Origin: Stentor coeruleus
Lineage: Eukaryota; Ciliophora; Heterotrichea; Heterotrichida; Stentoridae
DNA: 29,098 bases
Direction: 5' to 3'
NCBI GenBank assembly: GCA_001970955.1
Contig: MPUH01000929.1
Coordinates: forward strand, 1-29,098
Under the pieces are notes generated by a model. It did not search any database. It was not told the DNA's origin and saw nothing but the letters and a program-made list of their open reading frames with translations. Made by a program: the position numbers and the translations under genes. Shown in pieces: positions 20,383 through 29,098 of this stretch (within the stretch, counting starts at the first letter, position 1; every line of letters begins with the position of its first letter).

Positions 20383-21264
20383 ATGTTTACATATAATACT
20401 TGCGCGGCTTTAGGGGATATCGATAACTACACAGTAGTAAAAATTTTAAGCTCAGGAGAGTCAAGTACCGTAGATTTAGTAAAAGATAAAACCAACGGGA
20501 GTATCTACGTCTGCAAGTTGCAAAAAATTCGGCCAGTTTTAAATATCAACGAGATGAGGAATCAGTTCTATAAAGAAATAAACCTTCTAAGAAACTCCTC
20601 ACATACTAACATAATTCGTTTGATAGATTTCAGCGACTATTCAAACTTTAGGGAAAACAACAAATACTGTTATTCTTGTATGTATTATTTAAACGAGTAC
20701 TGTAGTGGAGGTGATCTTTTAGAATTTGTAAAACAACATCCTTTAGGGATTGGTGAAGCATATGCAAAACAGATTTTCTGTCAAATTGTTTCAGGTTTGA
20801 ATTTTTTACATAGTCATGGATACGCACATGGGGATATACGACTTGAAAATTTAGTTCTTACTAATGAAAATACTGTAAAGTTCATTGATTTCGAGTATAT
20901 AAAAGACCTTAACACAAAAAGCTCAGATTTTAGAGGGAGTAATTATTATATGGCGCCAGAAATCTTGAGAAACGAAGAATTTTACCCTGGGATTGCTGAT
21001 GTTTTTGCTGCTGGATGTGTACTTTTTGCCCTTGTTTTAGGATGTCCTGCATTTTCTGAGGCTACACCTTCTGATTGTAATTATAGGCTACTGAATTTGA
21101 AACCGCAGGAGTTTTGGAGAAGGTCAGAAGCCAGGATTAAATGCAATATTTCATTGGAACTTAAGGATTTGCTTATGGGCATGATTCAGTATAATCCGGA
21201 AAAAAGGATTAATTTGGATGGGGTTAAGAATCATAATTGGCTGAGGGTTGAAGCAAAACTTTAA
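20383..21264 (+). CDS. Atypical Ser/Thr protein kinase (HGD, DFE)
   Basis: A 293-residue protein that is essentially one kinase domain. The glycine loop is degenerate (LSSGESSTV, 22-30). The ATP-anchoring Lys is K45 (VCK) and its helix-C partner E65. The catalytic loop reads HGDIRLEN (149-156), so D151 and N156 are kept, but the usual HRD Arg is Gly and the Lys two after the Asp is Arg. The DFG motif reads DFE (169-171): the metal-binding D169 is present, the Gly is not. APE (191-193), D206 and the late R275 are conserved. The overall layout resembles CAMK- or SNF1-like kinases. Metal and ATP contacts remain, so weak activity is possible, but it may be a pseudokinase. HGD without Arg suggests no activation-loop phosphate control. 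It is convergent with the SINA gene, 126 bases away. Stop TAA. Confidence 0.9.
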   Translation: MFTYNTCAALGDIDNYTVVKILSSGESSTVDLVKDKTNGSIYVCKLQKIRPVLNINEMRNQFYKEINLLRNSSHTNIIRLIDFSDYSNFRENNKYCYSCMYYLNEYCSGGDLLEFVKQHPLGIGEAYAKQIFCQIVSGLNFLHSHGYAHGDIRLENLVLTNENTVKFIDFEYIKDLNTKSSDFRGSNYYMAPEILRNEEFYPGIADVFAAGCVLFALVLGCPAFSEATPSDCNYRLLNLKPQEFWRRSEARIKCNISLELKDLLMGMIQYNPEKRINLDGVKNHNWLRVEAKL

Positions 21265-21390
21265 GCCAAACAAATTTGTAAATGTATATAAAATATTTTT
21301 AATAACTTTTCGGATTGATGTTAGGTTGCTGATTGGATTCAGAATGGATAGAAGGAAAATAAGGATTTGTATAAGGTGGTTATTATCATA

Positions 21391-22149
21391 TCAAATTAAT
21401 TTACGCTTTGCGTTTATCCACAGTCTTAATATCTCTTCGTCCTCTTCATGTACTTGTATGAAATTCCTAAGTAGAAGATTCACATCACAGTTGAAATGTG
21501 GTTCAGTTTTTTTGTCTTTAAACTCCATAACATGGGGAACATTTCCATTGTAAAAAATTTCATGCTCTCCTTTTTTTTTGACTGAAAGTTTAATTTTCAC
21601 TGGATGCTTACTTATACGGTAAAGGTATACATGAAAAACTCCATTATCAGTACAAGCATGAACAATCATAGGCTCATCCCCAAACCTCCAAAGTCCTTTA
21701 GGCCAGTCAGTATCCCTAATCCACGAATCAAAAGGTCCTGAAAATGATCTTCTTCCTCCAGTAGCTTCCATTGAAATTTCTTTATATTCATGTGCTTTAA
21801 CCAAATGACTTACAATATCAATCTCATTATTCTGACATTCAATACACTTAAAATAGTTATTAAACTTGCATGAATCAAAATGTAATGAAAGCCTTGATAA
21901 AAGTATAATCTCATTACACCCTTCAAATTTACAAGGAATAGAAATATTCTCTAATAAACTTTCTAATACAATGTTATGTGAATTTGAGCTTATAGCAGAT
22001 CGGCATATTGGACAATTTTTACTTGATTGAGCACATATGCTACATATACTATGACCATTTGGACATATTCTTATAGGTGGAGTGAAAATATCACAACAAA
22101 TCGGACATTCTAGGCAGTCACGAAAACCAGAAGCGAGTTTTAGTTCCAT
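21391..22149 (-). CDS. SINA/SIAH-type RING E3 ubiquitin ligase
   Basis: A 252-residue protein with the seven-in-absentia layout. The RING finger uses C15, C18, C29, H33, C36, C39, C46 and C49 (C3HC4; CPICCDIFTPPIRICPNGHS). The SIAH zinc fingers follow with C73, C78, H90, C94 and then C102, C105, H115, H120. From about 130 to 250 lies the TRAF-like substrate-binding domain (for example GLWRFGDEPM and VFHVYLYRIS), which is beta-rich and more diverged. Such proteins dimerise and attach ubiquitin to partners for proteasomal degradation; the substrate here is unknown. All zinc ligands are present, so it should be active. Length is a little short of animal SIAH1 (about 280). Start ATG at 22149 directly precedes the conserved region; stop TAA. 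Its 3' end meets the kinase gene's 3' end, so the 3' UTRs may overlap. Confidence 0.93.
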   Translation of the reverse strand: MELKLASGFRDCLECPICCDIFTPPIRICPNGHSICSICAQSSKNCPICRSAISSNSHNIVLESLLENISIPCKFEGCNEIILLSRLSLHFDSCKFNNYFKCIECQNNEIDIVSHLVKAHEYKEISMEATGGRRSFSGPFDSWIRDTDWPKGLWRFGDEPMIVHACTDNGVFHVYLYRISKHPVKIKLSVKKKGEHEIFYNGNVPHVMEFKDKKTEPHFNCDVNLLLRNFIQVHEEDEEILRLWINAKRKLI

Positions 22150-23143
22150 TTATTATATTTTGCATATGTTTTGGATATTTTTTTTGATTTTTGGATTAGT
22201 TGGGTGTTAATATTTTGGAAAGGAGATGAAAAATTAGGGTTTTAGGGTTTTTTTTTAGGTTTTGATTTTGGTAAGGTTGATTTTAGATATGAGGTGTTGA
22301 TTAGAAATGGAGTGAAAAAGTTTATTGATGAAAATAAGATATGTAATAGGATTTATATTTTAGATTTAACTATGGATTTATAGGGTAAATTGTAAAGCTA
22401 AGATGATTAGGAAGGAAATATTGTTATTAGGATTTATGTGTTAGGGAAAATTATATTTAGCTTTAAAAGTTATTGGAATATTTTAATATTGCTATGAAAT
22501 ATATTGAGGAATTTGACATTTAGTTGTCAAGGACATGCATTAGTGTGCTGTAAACCATTTAATATACCCACAAACTTTTAAAAACTTCATCATTCTTCAA
22601 AAATTAAACTCAATTTCTTTTATCAGAAGAAAAGTTTGGATTTGCTTGTTGCATTAAAATTCCTTGGTTTTAAAAATATTGATGAGATGAGGAAATATTT
22701 TTTCTTAGTTTTTGAAGGGATGAAGTATAAAGAATGCTTTTTCTGACCTAGTTTATTATGAAAATATTTTTAGATTATAATTTTTAGTAGACTAGGCATG
22801 ATTTAATAGATTTTAAAGAGAAATAATCAGATACTAAAGGAGTTAGTATAAGAATTAATTTTTTTTAGGCGAAGTTGGTGTTGAAAGTTATAAATATTGT
22901 GTTATGTTTATGATTAAATAGATTTATATGATTTTTGGCTTTTTTATTATAAAATATATAAGGAATATACTACTATGAAAAACTGCTTTGATCTAGAATA
23001 TTATCTTAAGTATCTATTTTTATCTATTAACTGACTAAACTCATATCATAAACCTTTCCACTAATCAAAATTTCTGTTCTTTAAAGATATTCTTATTTAT
23101 TATCATCTCAAGTCCCACTAAAATGATATCTCCAAGCAGCCAA
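22150..23143. other. Spacer, GT-rich then AC-rich
   Basis: No gene is seen. G/T-rich from 22150 to about 22970, then A/C-rich. TTAGGGTTTTAGGG at 22234-22247 resembles a telomere motif by chance only. A small inverted repeat (TTGACA/TGTCAA) lies near 22512. Confidence 0.5.
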
Positions 23144-23467
23144 TTAATCTATAGCATTATCAAAGCGAAACTGCGAATCCTGAGTATTTCCTAAACACAT
23201 CATAAAAAGATCATAAATCTCTAAAGCTAAATTAAGTCCATATTTCCTATAAAAATCTAATCCAACACCAAAATCACTGGATTTAAAAGCATATTTTTTG
23301 CACATTATCTCTTTTTGTTCATCTGTTTCTATACACAACAAATAAACCACAGGAAAAAAAAACTAAAATCAATTCTGACTAAACAGGCAAAAATTGAAAT
23401 AATCTATACAAATATCGCAAATATAATAAAAAACCAACTCTATTCCTAATAAAAGCTCAACTTCCAT
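23144..23467 (-). pseudogene. Doubtful small frame with two internal stops
   Basis: On the minus strand, the frame from ATG at 23467 has 32 residues, then TGA and TAG close together in a T-rich stretch, then 68 residues to the stop at 23144-23146. A second in-frame ATG at 23305 would give a 53-residue protein (KKYAFKSSDFGVGLDFYRKY, then a Leu-rich helix-like stretch). The first part is hydrophobic (LLLGIELVFYYICDICIDYF). A GT-AG string spanning the two stops is 17 nt, not 15 or 16, and removing it breaks the frame. The C-terminal part looks protein-like, but no family is recognised. It may be a tiny gene, a relic, or chance. Confidence 0.3.
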
Positions 23468-23530
23468 TTAATTAAATCCTTTATATATAAATAATCTTGA
23501 TTTATTAATTATATAAGTATATATTTTTAA

Positions 23531-24109
23531 ATGTCAAAACGAGAACCAGGCTGCTTATCTTTTTTATTTGGACCATGCTATAGAAAACAGCAAAAGCAGA
23601 GAAATGCAGTGTCTGTAGAACACGGAAGTAATACTAGTCGCAATAGAGAAATAGCTACTCAAACCCAAGAGCAAGTTTTCCGATCATCAGCACCTGCATC
23701 ATTATTCCCATCAACACACAAACCAATAATAGCTGTCCGTGACAGTAAAGGTTTCAGAGTTCAAAGTGCTTATCGTGATCGCCTTGTAATAAAAAACGAA
23801 GAAGTCTCTAATAACCCATCACCATCATTGCCTAATGCAGAAGATATAGAATCAATCTATAGTGATCATAATGAAGACCCTTTATTATCCTCCAGATCAA
23901 TTCAAAGGTTTTTTTCGCCAACATCTCCTGCAAACTCATCAAAAATCATCCCAAATCCATTTCATTTTGATAATAATGGCTTAAGACCAAAATTAAAACC
24001 AATTACCCCAGAACAATTTATCAAAAAGAAAATGATCCCTACAAGTAGGCCAATCAAACCATTAGAAAGAATGATGAAAGAATTAGAATCAAGTAAGCAA
24101 ACAGATTAG
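23531..24109 (+). CDS. Disordered protein with Cys-rich N-terminus, unknown
   Basis: A 192-residue hydrophilic protein not recognised as a known family. The N-terminus MSKREPGCLSFLFGPCYRKQ has a short hydrophobic patch between two cysteines, a pattern compatible with palmitoylation and membrane anchoring; this is inference. The rest is rich in Ser, Pro, Asn, Arg and Lys, without hydrophobic core spacing, so it is probably intrinsically disordered. There are SPTSP and NPSPSLP motifs and a basic C-terminal segment (LRPKLKPITPEQFIKKKMIP). Codon use and the intact 192-codon frame, with an A/C-rich 5' flank, support a real gene. The start is the first ATG after an AT-rich leader, and the stop is TAG. 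Confidence 0.75.
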   Translation: MSKREPGCLSFLFGPCYRKQQKQRNAVSVEHGSNTSRNREIATQTQEQVFRSSAPASLFPSTHKPIIAVRDSKGFRVQSAYRDRLVIKNEEVSNNPSPSLPNAEDIESIYSDHNEDPLLSSRSIQRFFSPTSPANSSKIIPNPFHFDNNGLRPKLKPITPEQFIKKKMIPTSRPIKPLERMMKELESSKQTD

Positions 24110-24448
24110 TCAGGAATTATGAGATTAATTTTTATATATCATGCTTGTAACTGTTTGATTTATTAAAACTGAGTAATAGTCTTTTGGGTTTAAATGGTAT
24201 TAAAGGATGGTTTTTTTGGTTTTTTTTTGATGAAGAGATGATTAGGTTTTTATGATGAAATTAAGTTTTTTTGTACCTTTTTTTCATATTTGGAATATTT
24301 TTTTGTTATTAAGAAATTTATTTTGATTTTTATAAATGTTGGCCTTCAGAGAAAATTCTGTTATCGAACTATATGTATTTTTTTATGTTATTAAATGTTT
24401 ATAAAAACAATCTTACTTAACTATGATTTAATTTCTATTTATCTATAT
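24110..24448. other. Convergent spacer
   Basis: No gene is seen. G/T-rich to about 24330 with several poly-T tracts, then A/C/T-rich. It lies between the 3' ends of the disordered-protein gene and the large membrane-protein gene. Confidence 0.5.
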
Positions 24449-27400
24449 CTACTTAAGAATTATATTCGAAGAAGTTTCATTGTTTCTTTGTGGTTCAATA
24501 TTCTTTAAAAACTTTGAAGCATTATATTTTTCTATCCTCTTCCACATTATTTTAAGCCCTTTTATAAATCCATAAACTGATGTTATAAATTGAATTCCTA
24601 AAGCTCCAAGTACTGTTAATACCACTGCACTTTCTAGTGTTGCTAAAACACTGGCAGAGAATTCAAACAAAAACACTAAAGCCAAACTAAATACAATAAA
24701 AATACAAATTTCCCCTGCTAGTACTGAAACAAATATATAAGTTTCTTTATAAGGTCGGTAAAATAATAGAAAAGTAACTGAAATTAAAGAAAATCCTACA
24801 TTAAGCCCTGCTTGGATAAAAAGAACATTATTTAAGTAAACTTGAGAAATGATAAAAACAAATCTTCTAACAAAGTATAACGTGTAATATTGGGAACTTA
24901 TAAAACCTTTATTATTTTTGAATTCGTAAAATAATGAACCGAATTTTTTGTGATATTCATCATCTTTTTCATCTTTTATTCTTGAAAATGATATGAAAGA
25001 AGTTACAAAGAGCAGAGGAGGTGTTAAGACAACTAAAATCTTAATAAAAGTTACTATTGTAAGTGTAGCTGAAATTTCATTAAAATAACCTTGAGAATCT
25101 ATGAGAATGGTCTAAATACCTATTACAGATTTAAGTTGGATTAATGAAAAAAAACCAACATCTAGATATGCTTGTATCCAAAACCTTATAAAAAATCCGT
25201 ATTTGTAGTTTGATAAGATCTTATCGAATTTCATTGCTATCGTGCCAATTTTAGTCTTAGAAATCAAACACAAAAAAGGTAATAAAGTAAAAAAAGCTAA
25301 AAAAGTAACCGCAGTAGGTCCAAAGTTTATCCAAAAAACCGAAGTTTTAAACCCATAAATTTTAGCTTCTGAATATGGTTCTGAGCTTGAATTTCCATTG
25401 AAAATATCATACATTGGACTTGGCACAAGATTATATTCCCCAATTGATACACAAAATTCTCTTACTCCAGGTGTTAATGAATTATCATTTATAGGTAAAT
25501 AAGTTATTAATTGAATTGTATTCATCATAGCCCAAGCTGCTGCAGGATTTGATGTTATAGCCATTCCTATAGAAGATGATACAGCTATTTGAGATACAGC
25601 TTTAGTAGTTAAAGCTAAATTTTGAATAGTAGGATCAAGAATGATAATATCTAATTTATTCAATAAACCCATAAAATCATATTTTTTTAGTTGAGAATCT
25701 TTAGTACTAAAAACTTTATATTTGATTATTTGAAGTGCGAATTTAGTATTTGTAGGAACATTTTCTAAAAATGTTGGAATAAGTAAATATAAGCTAGAAT
25801 TTGATATGTAGAGACTAAAAGAAAATGTTATATTGGGTATTTCTAGTAAAAAGTCATCTTGGATTAGTTGTTCATCTAAAGATTCTGAGAAGTCTATTTT
25901 GATATTGTTTTTAGATGATATTGAAATAGAAGCTGTAAAGTATTTTTCTTTACATGATGATGAGGAGGATTTAATAAATCCTTTATCGCAAAAGCATGAT
26001 TTTTTTTTAAGAGAAGCGTTTTCAATACATGACACACAATCATAATTGCTTTTACAGCCTGAGCATAAATCAGGACATTGTATACAATAACCTATATTAT
26101 CAGCAGGTAAATTTAAATTACCTATACATTCTAAACATTGTGTACTGTTTTCACAAGTTTTACATAATGCATTACAAGGTTCACATATACCATCTATATT
26201 TCTATAAAACCCTGTATTACATTTACAACCACCATGTTTTGAAGGTGTCGCATTATTATCTTTACAAATAAGACATAAAGGATTTGAATTGCAAGTAAAA
26301 CAATCATCATGACATTTTTTACATGATTTTTTCTCAAGTAAAATCCCTGTTGAAAAATATCCATCATCGCAGGAACATCCTTGATCTGAGTTTATATGTG
26401 AGTTTTTTGCTTTACAAGTTAAACAAATATTAGATTGATTACAGGTTAAGCATTCTTCATAACACGAAATGCAAGAACTAGAATTTATTAGGGAAGTTGT
26501 GTTGTAAAAACTTTCATTGCAAACACACCCTTTTTCAATGTGAGGATATGAATTTTCAGCTATGCAAGTCTGACATGTTAATGATGTATTACAAGTTAAG
26601 CAATCGTAATAACATGGTTTACATGAATCAATGGCTGTTAGTATTGTTTCATTATAATATCCTTGAATACATATACAATTTTCATTAAGATTTAATTCAG
26701 TGTTTTTACTTATGCATTCTGTGCATTTGCCTTCCGTAACACATTTCGAACATTCTTGATAGCATTTAATACAAGAATCTTCACGTATTAATGAGCTTGT
26801 ATTATAATACCCATTATCACAAGCACAACCTATTTCATCATCAACATGAGAATTTAAACTTATACAGGTAAGACATAATAAAGAATTATTACAAGTTGCA
26901 CATTCTTCATAACAACTCTGACAAGAATTAGATAGTATTAATGGAGCAGTTCCAAAATATTTATCATTGCATTTACATCCTTGATTTGAATCAACATGAG
27001 CATTAGAGCTTTTACAACTCAAGCATTTTAAGGCTTGATTACATGTTAAGCATTCTTCATAACACAAAGAGCATATATTCGAAGATCCTGGTCCATAATA
27101 TCCTGAATTGCAGGTCTGACATACATTAATATTTGAAGAAGAGCAAGCACTACAGCTTCCATCATAAATGCAACAAGTTACAGTTGATAAATACATAGGC
27201 ATACTACATGAACATGCTAATACTTGTTGTAATCTATACCCTGGACAAGCGCAATAGTCATTTGAACTTGCAAGAGCACAATTTGAATTATTACATGTGC
27301 ATTGAATATTGACAGAACTTATACATCCTAGATTAAATGAGCATGTTTGATTTCCAGACTCTTGATCTTGATTAGTATTTATTGAGATACAACCTATACC

Positions 27401-28159
27401 TTTATAAGGATCAACAATAGCTGGATTACAAGAACTAGGACAGCTTTCAGGTCTTGTTAAACAAACTGTACTAGTATCAGTTGAAATATATTTTAGGTAA
27501 TCATCATCAGTATCAGAAATAATAAATAACCAAATAAAACAATTTAAGTTAGGCCATGAAGCATAATCACTTCCTATATAAAACCAATAAGTACTTATAT
27601 CGCTATAAGAATTAGTATAAGTATGACTGATACAAAGTTGTTTATTACAATATCCTGATACTTGATTGTTTTTGTATATTAAAGTAATTAAAGTCCATGT
27701 ACCTAAATAAAAAATACTATGAGAAAATGTATTATCAGCTGAATCAAGATCTCCGGGATCCTCTCCTTTAGTGACAAATCTGATTCTTAGACAGTTTTTA
27801 ATTCTTGATCTATGAATATAAAAATAATAATCTGAGTTGTGTAATTTATACAGAATTTTACCTTCGCTATCTTGTGGAAGTACCCACATTATGATTGAAA
27901 ATGTTGAAGGGAGAATGAAATAAAACTTTTCTTTGTCATTGTAAGGCGGCTTAATAAATGAAATCCCACTAAGATAAACACCACGATCTGTAAATAGAAC
28001 TTCATTTAAGCTTTCGTAATATTCATAATGAAATCCACTGACTCCGTAGTTATTATTCCCTGATTTATCAACAACAACAGGGCCATAATTTGACCCAAAT
28101 CTGTATTCAAGAAGAATATTTCCAGAAACTAGGAATAGAACTAATACTATATAGCCCAT
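24449..28159 (-). CDS. LamG/furin-like Cys-rich multi-pass surface protein, one 15-nt intron
   Basis: Two exons (28159-25127 and 25111-24449) joined over a 15-nt intron give 1231 residues. Residues 1-14 are a signal peptide. Residues about 16-235 form a laminin-G/concanavalin-like domain (LLEYRFGSNYGPVVVDKSGN start). About 235-362 is Cys-rich, then 363-662 holds six furin/growth-factor-receptor-type Cys-rich units of about 50 residues, and two more Cys-rich segments reach about 735. A beta-rich stretch (740-815) precedes the membrane region: hydrophobic spans near 854-892, 940-967 and 988-1010 in exon 1 and about four more in exon 2. The final 35 residues are polar. This layout is a large ciliate surface family with a TRP-channel-like C-terminal region; the ligand is unknown. 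Without splicing, the protein would stop at 1015. No in-frame TGA occurs and every Trp is TGG. Stop TAG. Confidence 0.92.
25112..25126 (-). other. 15-nt spliceosomal intron
   Basis: On the minus strand this reads GTAATAGGTATTTAG: GT at the 5' end, TAG at the 3' end, exactly 15 nt, phase 0 between codons for Ser1011 and Thr1012. Its last three bases are an in-frame stop. Removing it opens a further 220 codons with no stop, encoding the membrane spans expected of the family. Introns of 15 nt are characteristic of heterotrichs such as Stentor. Confidence 0.93.
26174..27073 (-). repeat. Six 50-residue Cys-rich units
   Basis: Within the surface protein, units begin at residues 363, 413, 463, 513, 563 and 613, each opening with a C-x-x-CYEEC-type motif (CYEEC, CYEEC, CYQEC, CYYDC, CYEEC, CHDDC) and containing a CLTC-like and a GCxC motif. 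The first five are exactly 50 residues (150 bp). The DNA is diverged between units, so this is an old duplication with length held constant. Confidence 0.9.
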
Positions 28160-28414
28160 TGATTATTTTTATTATAACTTAAAATTTTAGCACTTAGAAT
28201 AGTTTATAATATAGAGATTTTTAAGATATAAAAGTTTTAAAGAAATTTAATAAAGTGTGAGGTAGTTAGAACTTTTAGGTTGCAATAAAATGCAGAATAT
28301 AATGGGAATATCGCTTTTGGTGAATTTATTTTCTATGTAATATTAAGTATATAAGAAAAATGAATATAAAAATTAGATTAAGACATATAGATGACGAGAG
28401 ATGATCATAACGGT
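28160..28414. other. 5' flank of surface-protein gene
   Basis: No gene is seen. G exceeds C on the plus strand, as for other minus-gene 5' flanks in this window. No clear TTAA-bounded terminal inverted repeat of the adjacent transposase relic was found here. Confidence 0.45.
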
Positions 28415-29098
28415 TCATGAAAATTGCCTTATTTACTTGTAAAAATTGATTTAATCCAGCTCTTTGAGTTATTTTTGATGATGCAATGCTTTCTTGTATT
28501 TGCAATTGGACGAATTTTTCTTTTGAAAAGCAAAAAATCAATAATCCTGAGAAAAAAAACAAGACATGCAGTTGATTAGTATGAATTAGAGCCTCAAGAA
28601 TTTAAAAAACTATTTAGATTTGATTAATATGTTAGGAATCGACAAAAAGCTATCTATTCGAAACTATTGGAATACCCTTGGACTTTAAAATTTTTCTAAT
28701 TCAAAATCTACAATAATAGCAGTTTTAAATGTATAATAATTTTCTAGAATTCAGTGAGGAAAGTGAAATAATGAACTTAGAAAACTCGATTACACTTCAA
28801 ATCATCTTCAGCAATTATCTAAAGCAATTTATCAGCCTATTTAAAAATTTAAAAATTTTCACTAATTAAAGCATTGATAGCCTTAAAAGGAATGTATCAA
28901 CTCAAGAAATATTAAAATAAAATCTGTGAAAAAAGCTTCAAGACTTTTTAGTATGTGAATCAGAAACTGGATATTATTTGAGCGATAAATTTTATAATAA
29001 ACAGAATCAAGAAGAATTCATACCCTATAATTTGCTAACAGATTTTACTTGTGGTAATCATCATGTATATACTTATAATTAGTATATATCAATAACAC
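28415..29098 (+). pseudogene. Decayed piggyBac-type transposase, cut by window edge
   Basis: Pieces of a piggyBac (DDE_Tnp_1_7) transposase follow each other in family order on the plus strand but in different frames. LFELF then FDDAMLSCICNWTN (about 28453-28510) matches the LFFDDxLLxxIVxETN region. YELEPQEFK (about 28580-28605) and YLDLINMLGIDKKLSIRNYW (28611-28670) match EFKxFLGLxIxMGIxKLPxIxDYW. A charged piece at 28729-28866 precedes ALIALKGMYQLKKY (28871-28912), the FKGRxxxKQY motif. FLVCESETGYYLSDKFYN and LLTDFTCGNHHVYTYN (28942-29079) match the SKTGYxxxFxxY and GHHVYFDNFFTS motifs. At least four frameshifts and several stops break it. The Asp of the YFDN motif appears as Tyr. Such transposases insert at TTAA, and domesticated ones (PiggyMac) drive ciliate genome editing. 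The minus-strand frame 28326-28562 overlaps its start and is mostly its shadow. Confidence 0.78.

Noticed and set aside
20465-20479. 15-nt GT...TAG string inside the kinase gene, intron-like in size
   Set aside because: It encodes part of the conserved STVDLVKDK strand of the kinase N-lobe; removing it would damage the fold.
22234-22247. TTAGGGTTTTAGGG, telomere-like
   Set aside because: Only two imperfect units in a G/T-rich spacer, and not the heterotrich telomere repeat.
28326-28562. 78-codon minus frame with a C-terminal hydrophobic stretch, tail-anchor-like
   Set aside because: No ATG at its start, and most of it overlaps the piggyBac relic on the opposite strand, which explains the open frame better.
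1-29098. TGA read as tryptophan (Blepharisma code)
   Set aside because: Genes end at TGA directly after conserved C-termini, and the 1231-residue protein uses only TGG for Trp with no internal TGA.
1-29098. tRNA genes
   Set aside because: Scanned by eye for the T-loop GTTCRAATC pattern; no hit with a matching A-box and cloverleaf.

Overview
The window looks like macronuclear DNA of a heterotrich ciliate close to Stentor. It is very AT-rich and packed with short, mostly intronless protein genes. Several proteins are ciliary or cytoskeletal: an RSPH14-like radial-spoke protein, a GAR-domain protein, an RNI-type leucine-rich protein and a SAXO-like relic. One certain intron is exactly 15 nt (25112-25126), the size known from heterotrichs. 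The genetic code looks standard: TAA, TAG and TGA all serve as terminal stops, Trp is TGG throughout the large minus-strand gene, and the RSPH14-like gene stops with TGA right after its conserved C-terminus. This argues against Blepharisma (TGA=Trp) and Condylostoma. The species itself is inferred.

Layout: a 9-bp tandem array opens the window (1-149). Then come a small coiled-coil protein (498-1019), an RNI-type LRR protein (1121-2863, minus), a Cep57-like coiled-coil protein (3189-4403), an A20/AN1 zinc-finger protein (5492-5860, minus), a SAXO-like frame interrupted by two TAA codons (7003-7548), a UBL/EF-hand protein (8189-9661), the RSPH14-like protein (10232-11107), a secreted acid lipase (12931-14109), a LIN54/tesmin-type CXC protein (15846-16322, minus), a C2-coiled coil-GAR protein (17956-19218), an atypical protein kinase (20383-21264) convergent with a SINA/SIAH E3 ligase (21391-22149, minus), a doubtful small frame (23144-23467, minus), a disordered N-terminally cysteine-rich protein (23531-24109), a 1231-residue LamG/furin-like multi-pass membrane protein (24449-28159, minus), and a decayed piggyBac-type transposase running off the right edge (28415-29098, plus).

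The genes are not an operon or pathway. They are independent monocistronic genes in mixed orientations, and the shared theme is general ciliate cell biology: cilia and cortex, surface receptors, digestion and ubiquitin signalling. No tRNA, rRNA, CRISPR or intact mobile element was seen.

The most interesting signals are: (1) nearly every spacer switches from G/T-rich to A/C-rich on the plus strand, whatever the orientation of the flanking genes, and two spacers appear to carry the switch twice around a short coding-like island; (2) a previously open piggyBac transposase relic; (3) a long ciliary-type reading frame broken only by two TAA codons; (4) a micro-intron whose retention would cut most membrane spans off a surface protein; (5) a kinase with HGD and DFE in place of HRD and DFG.
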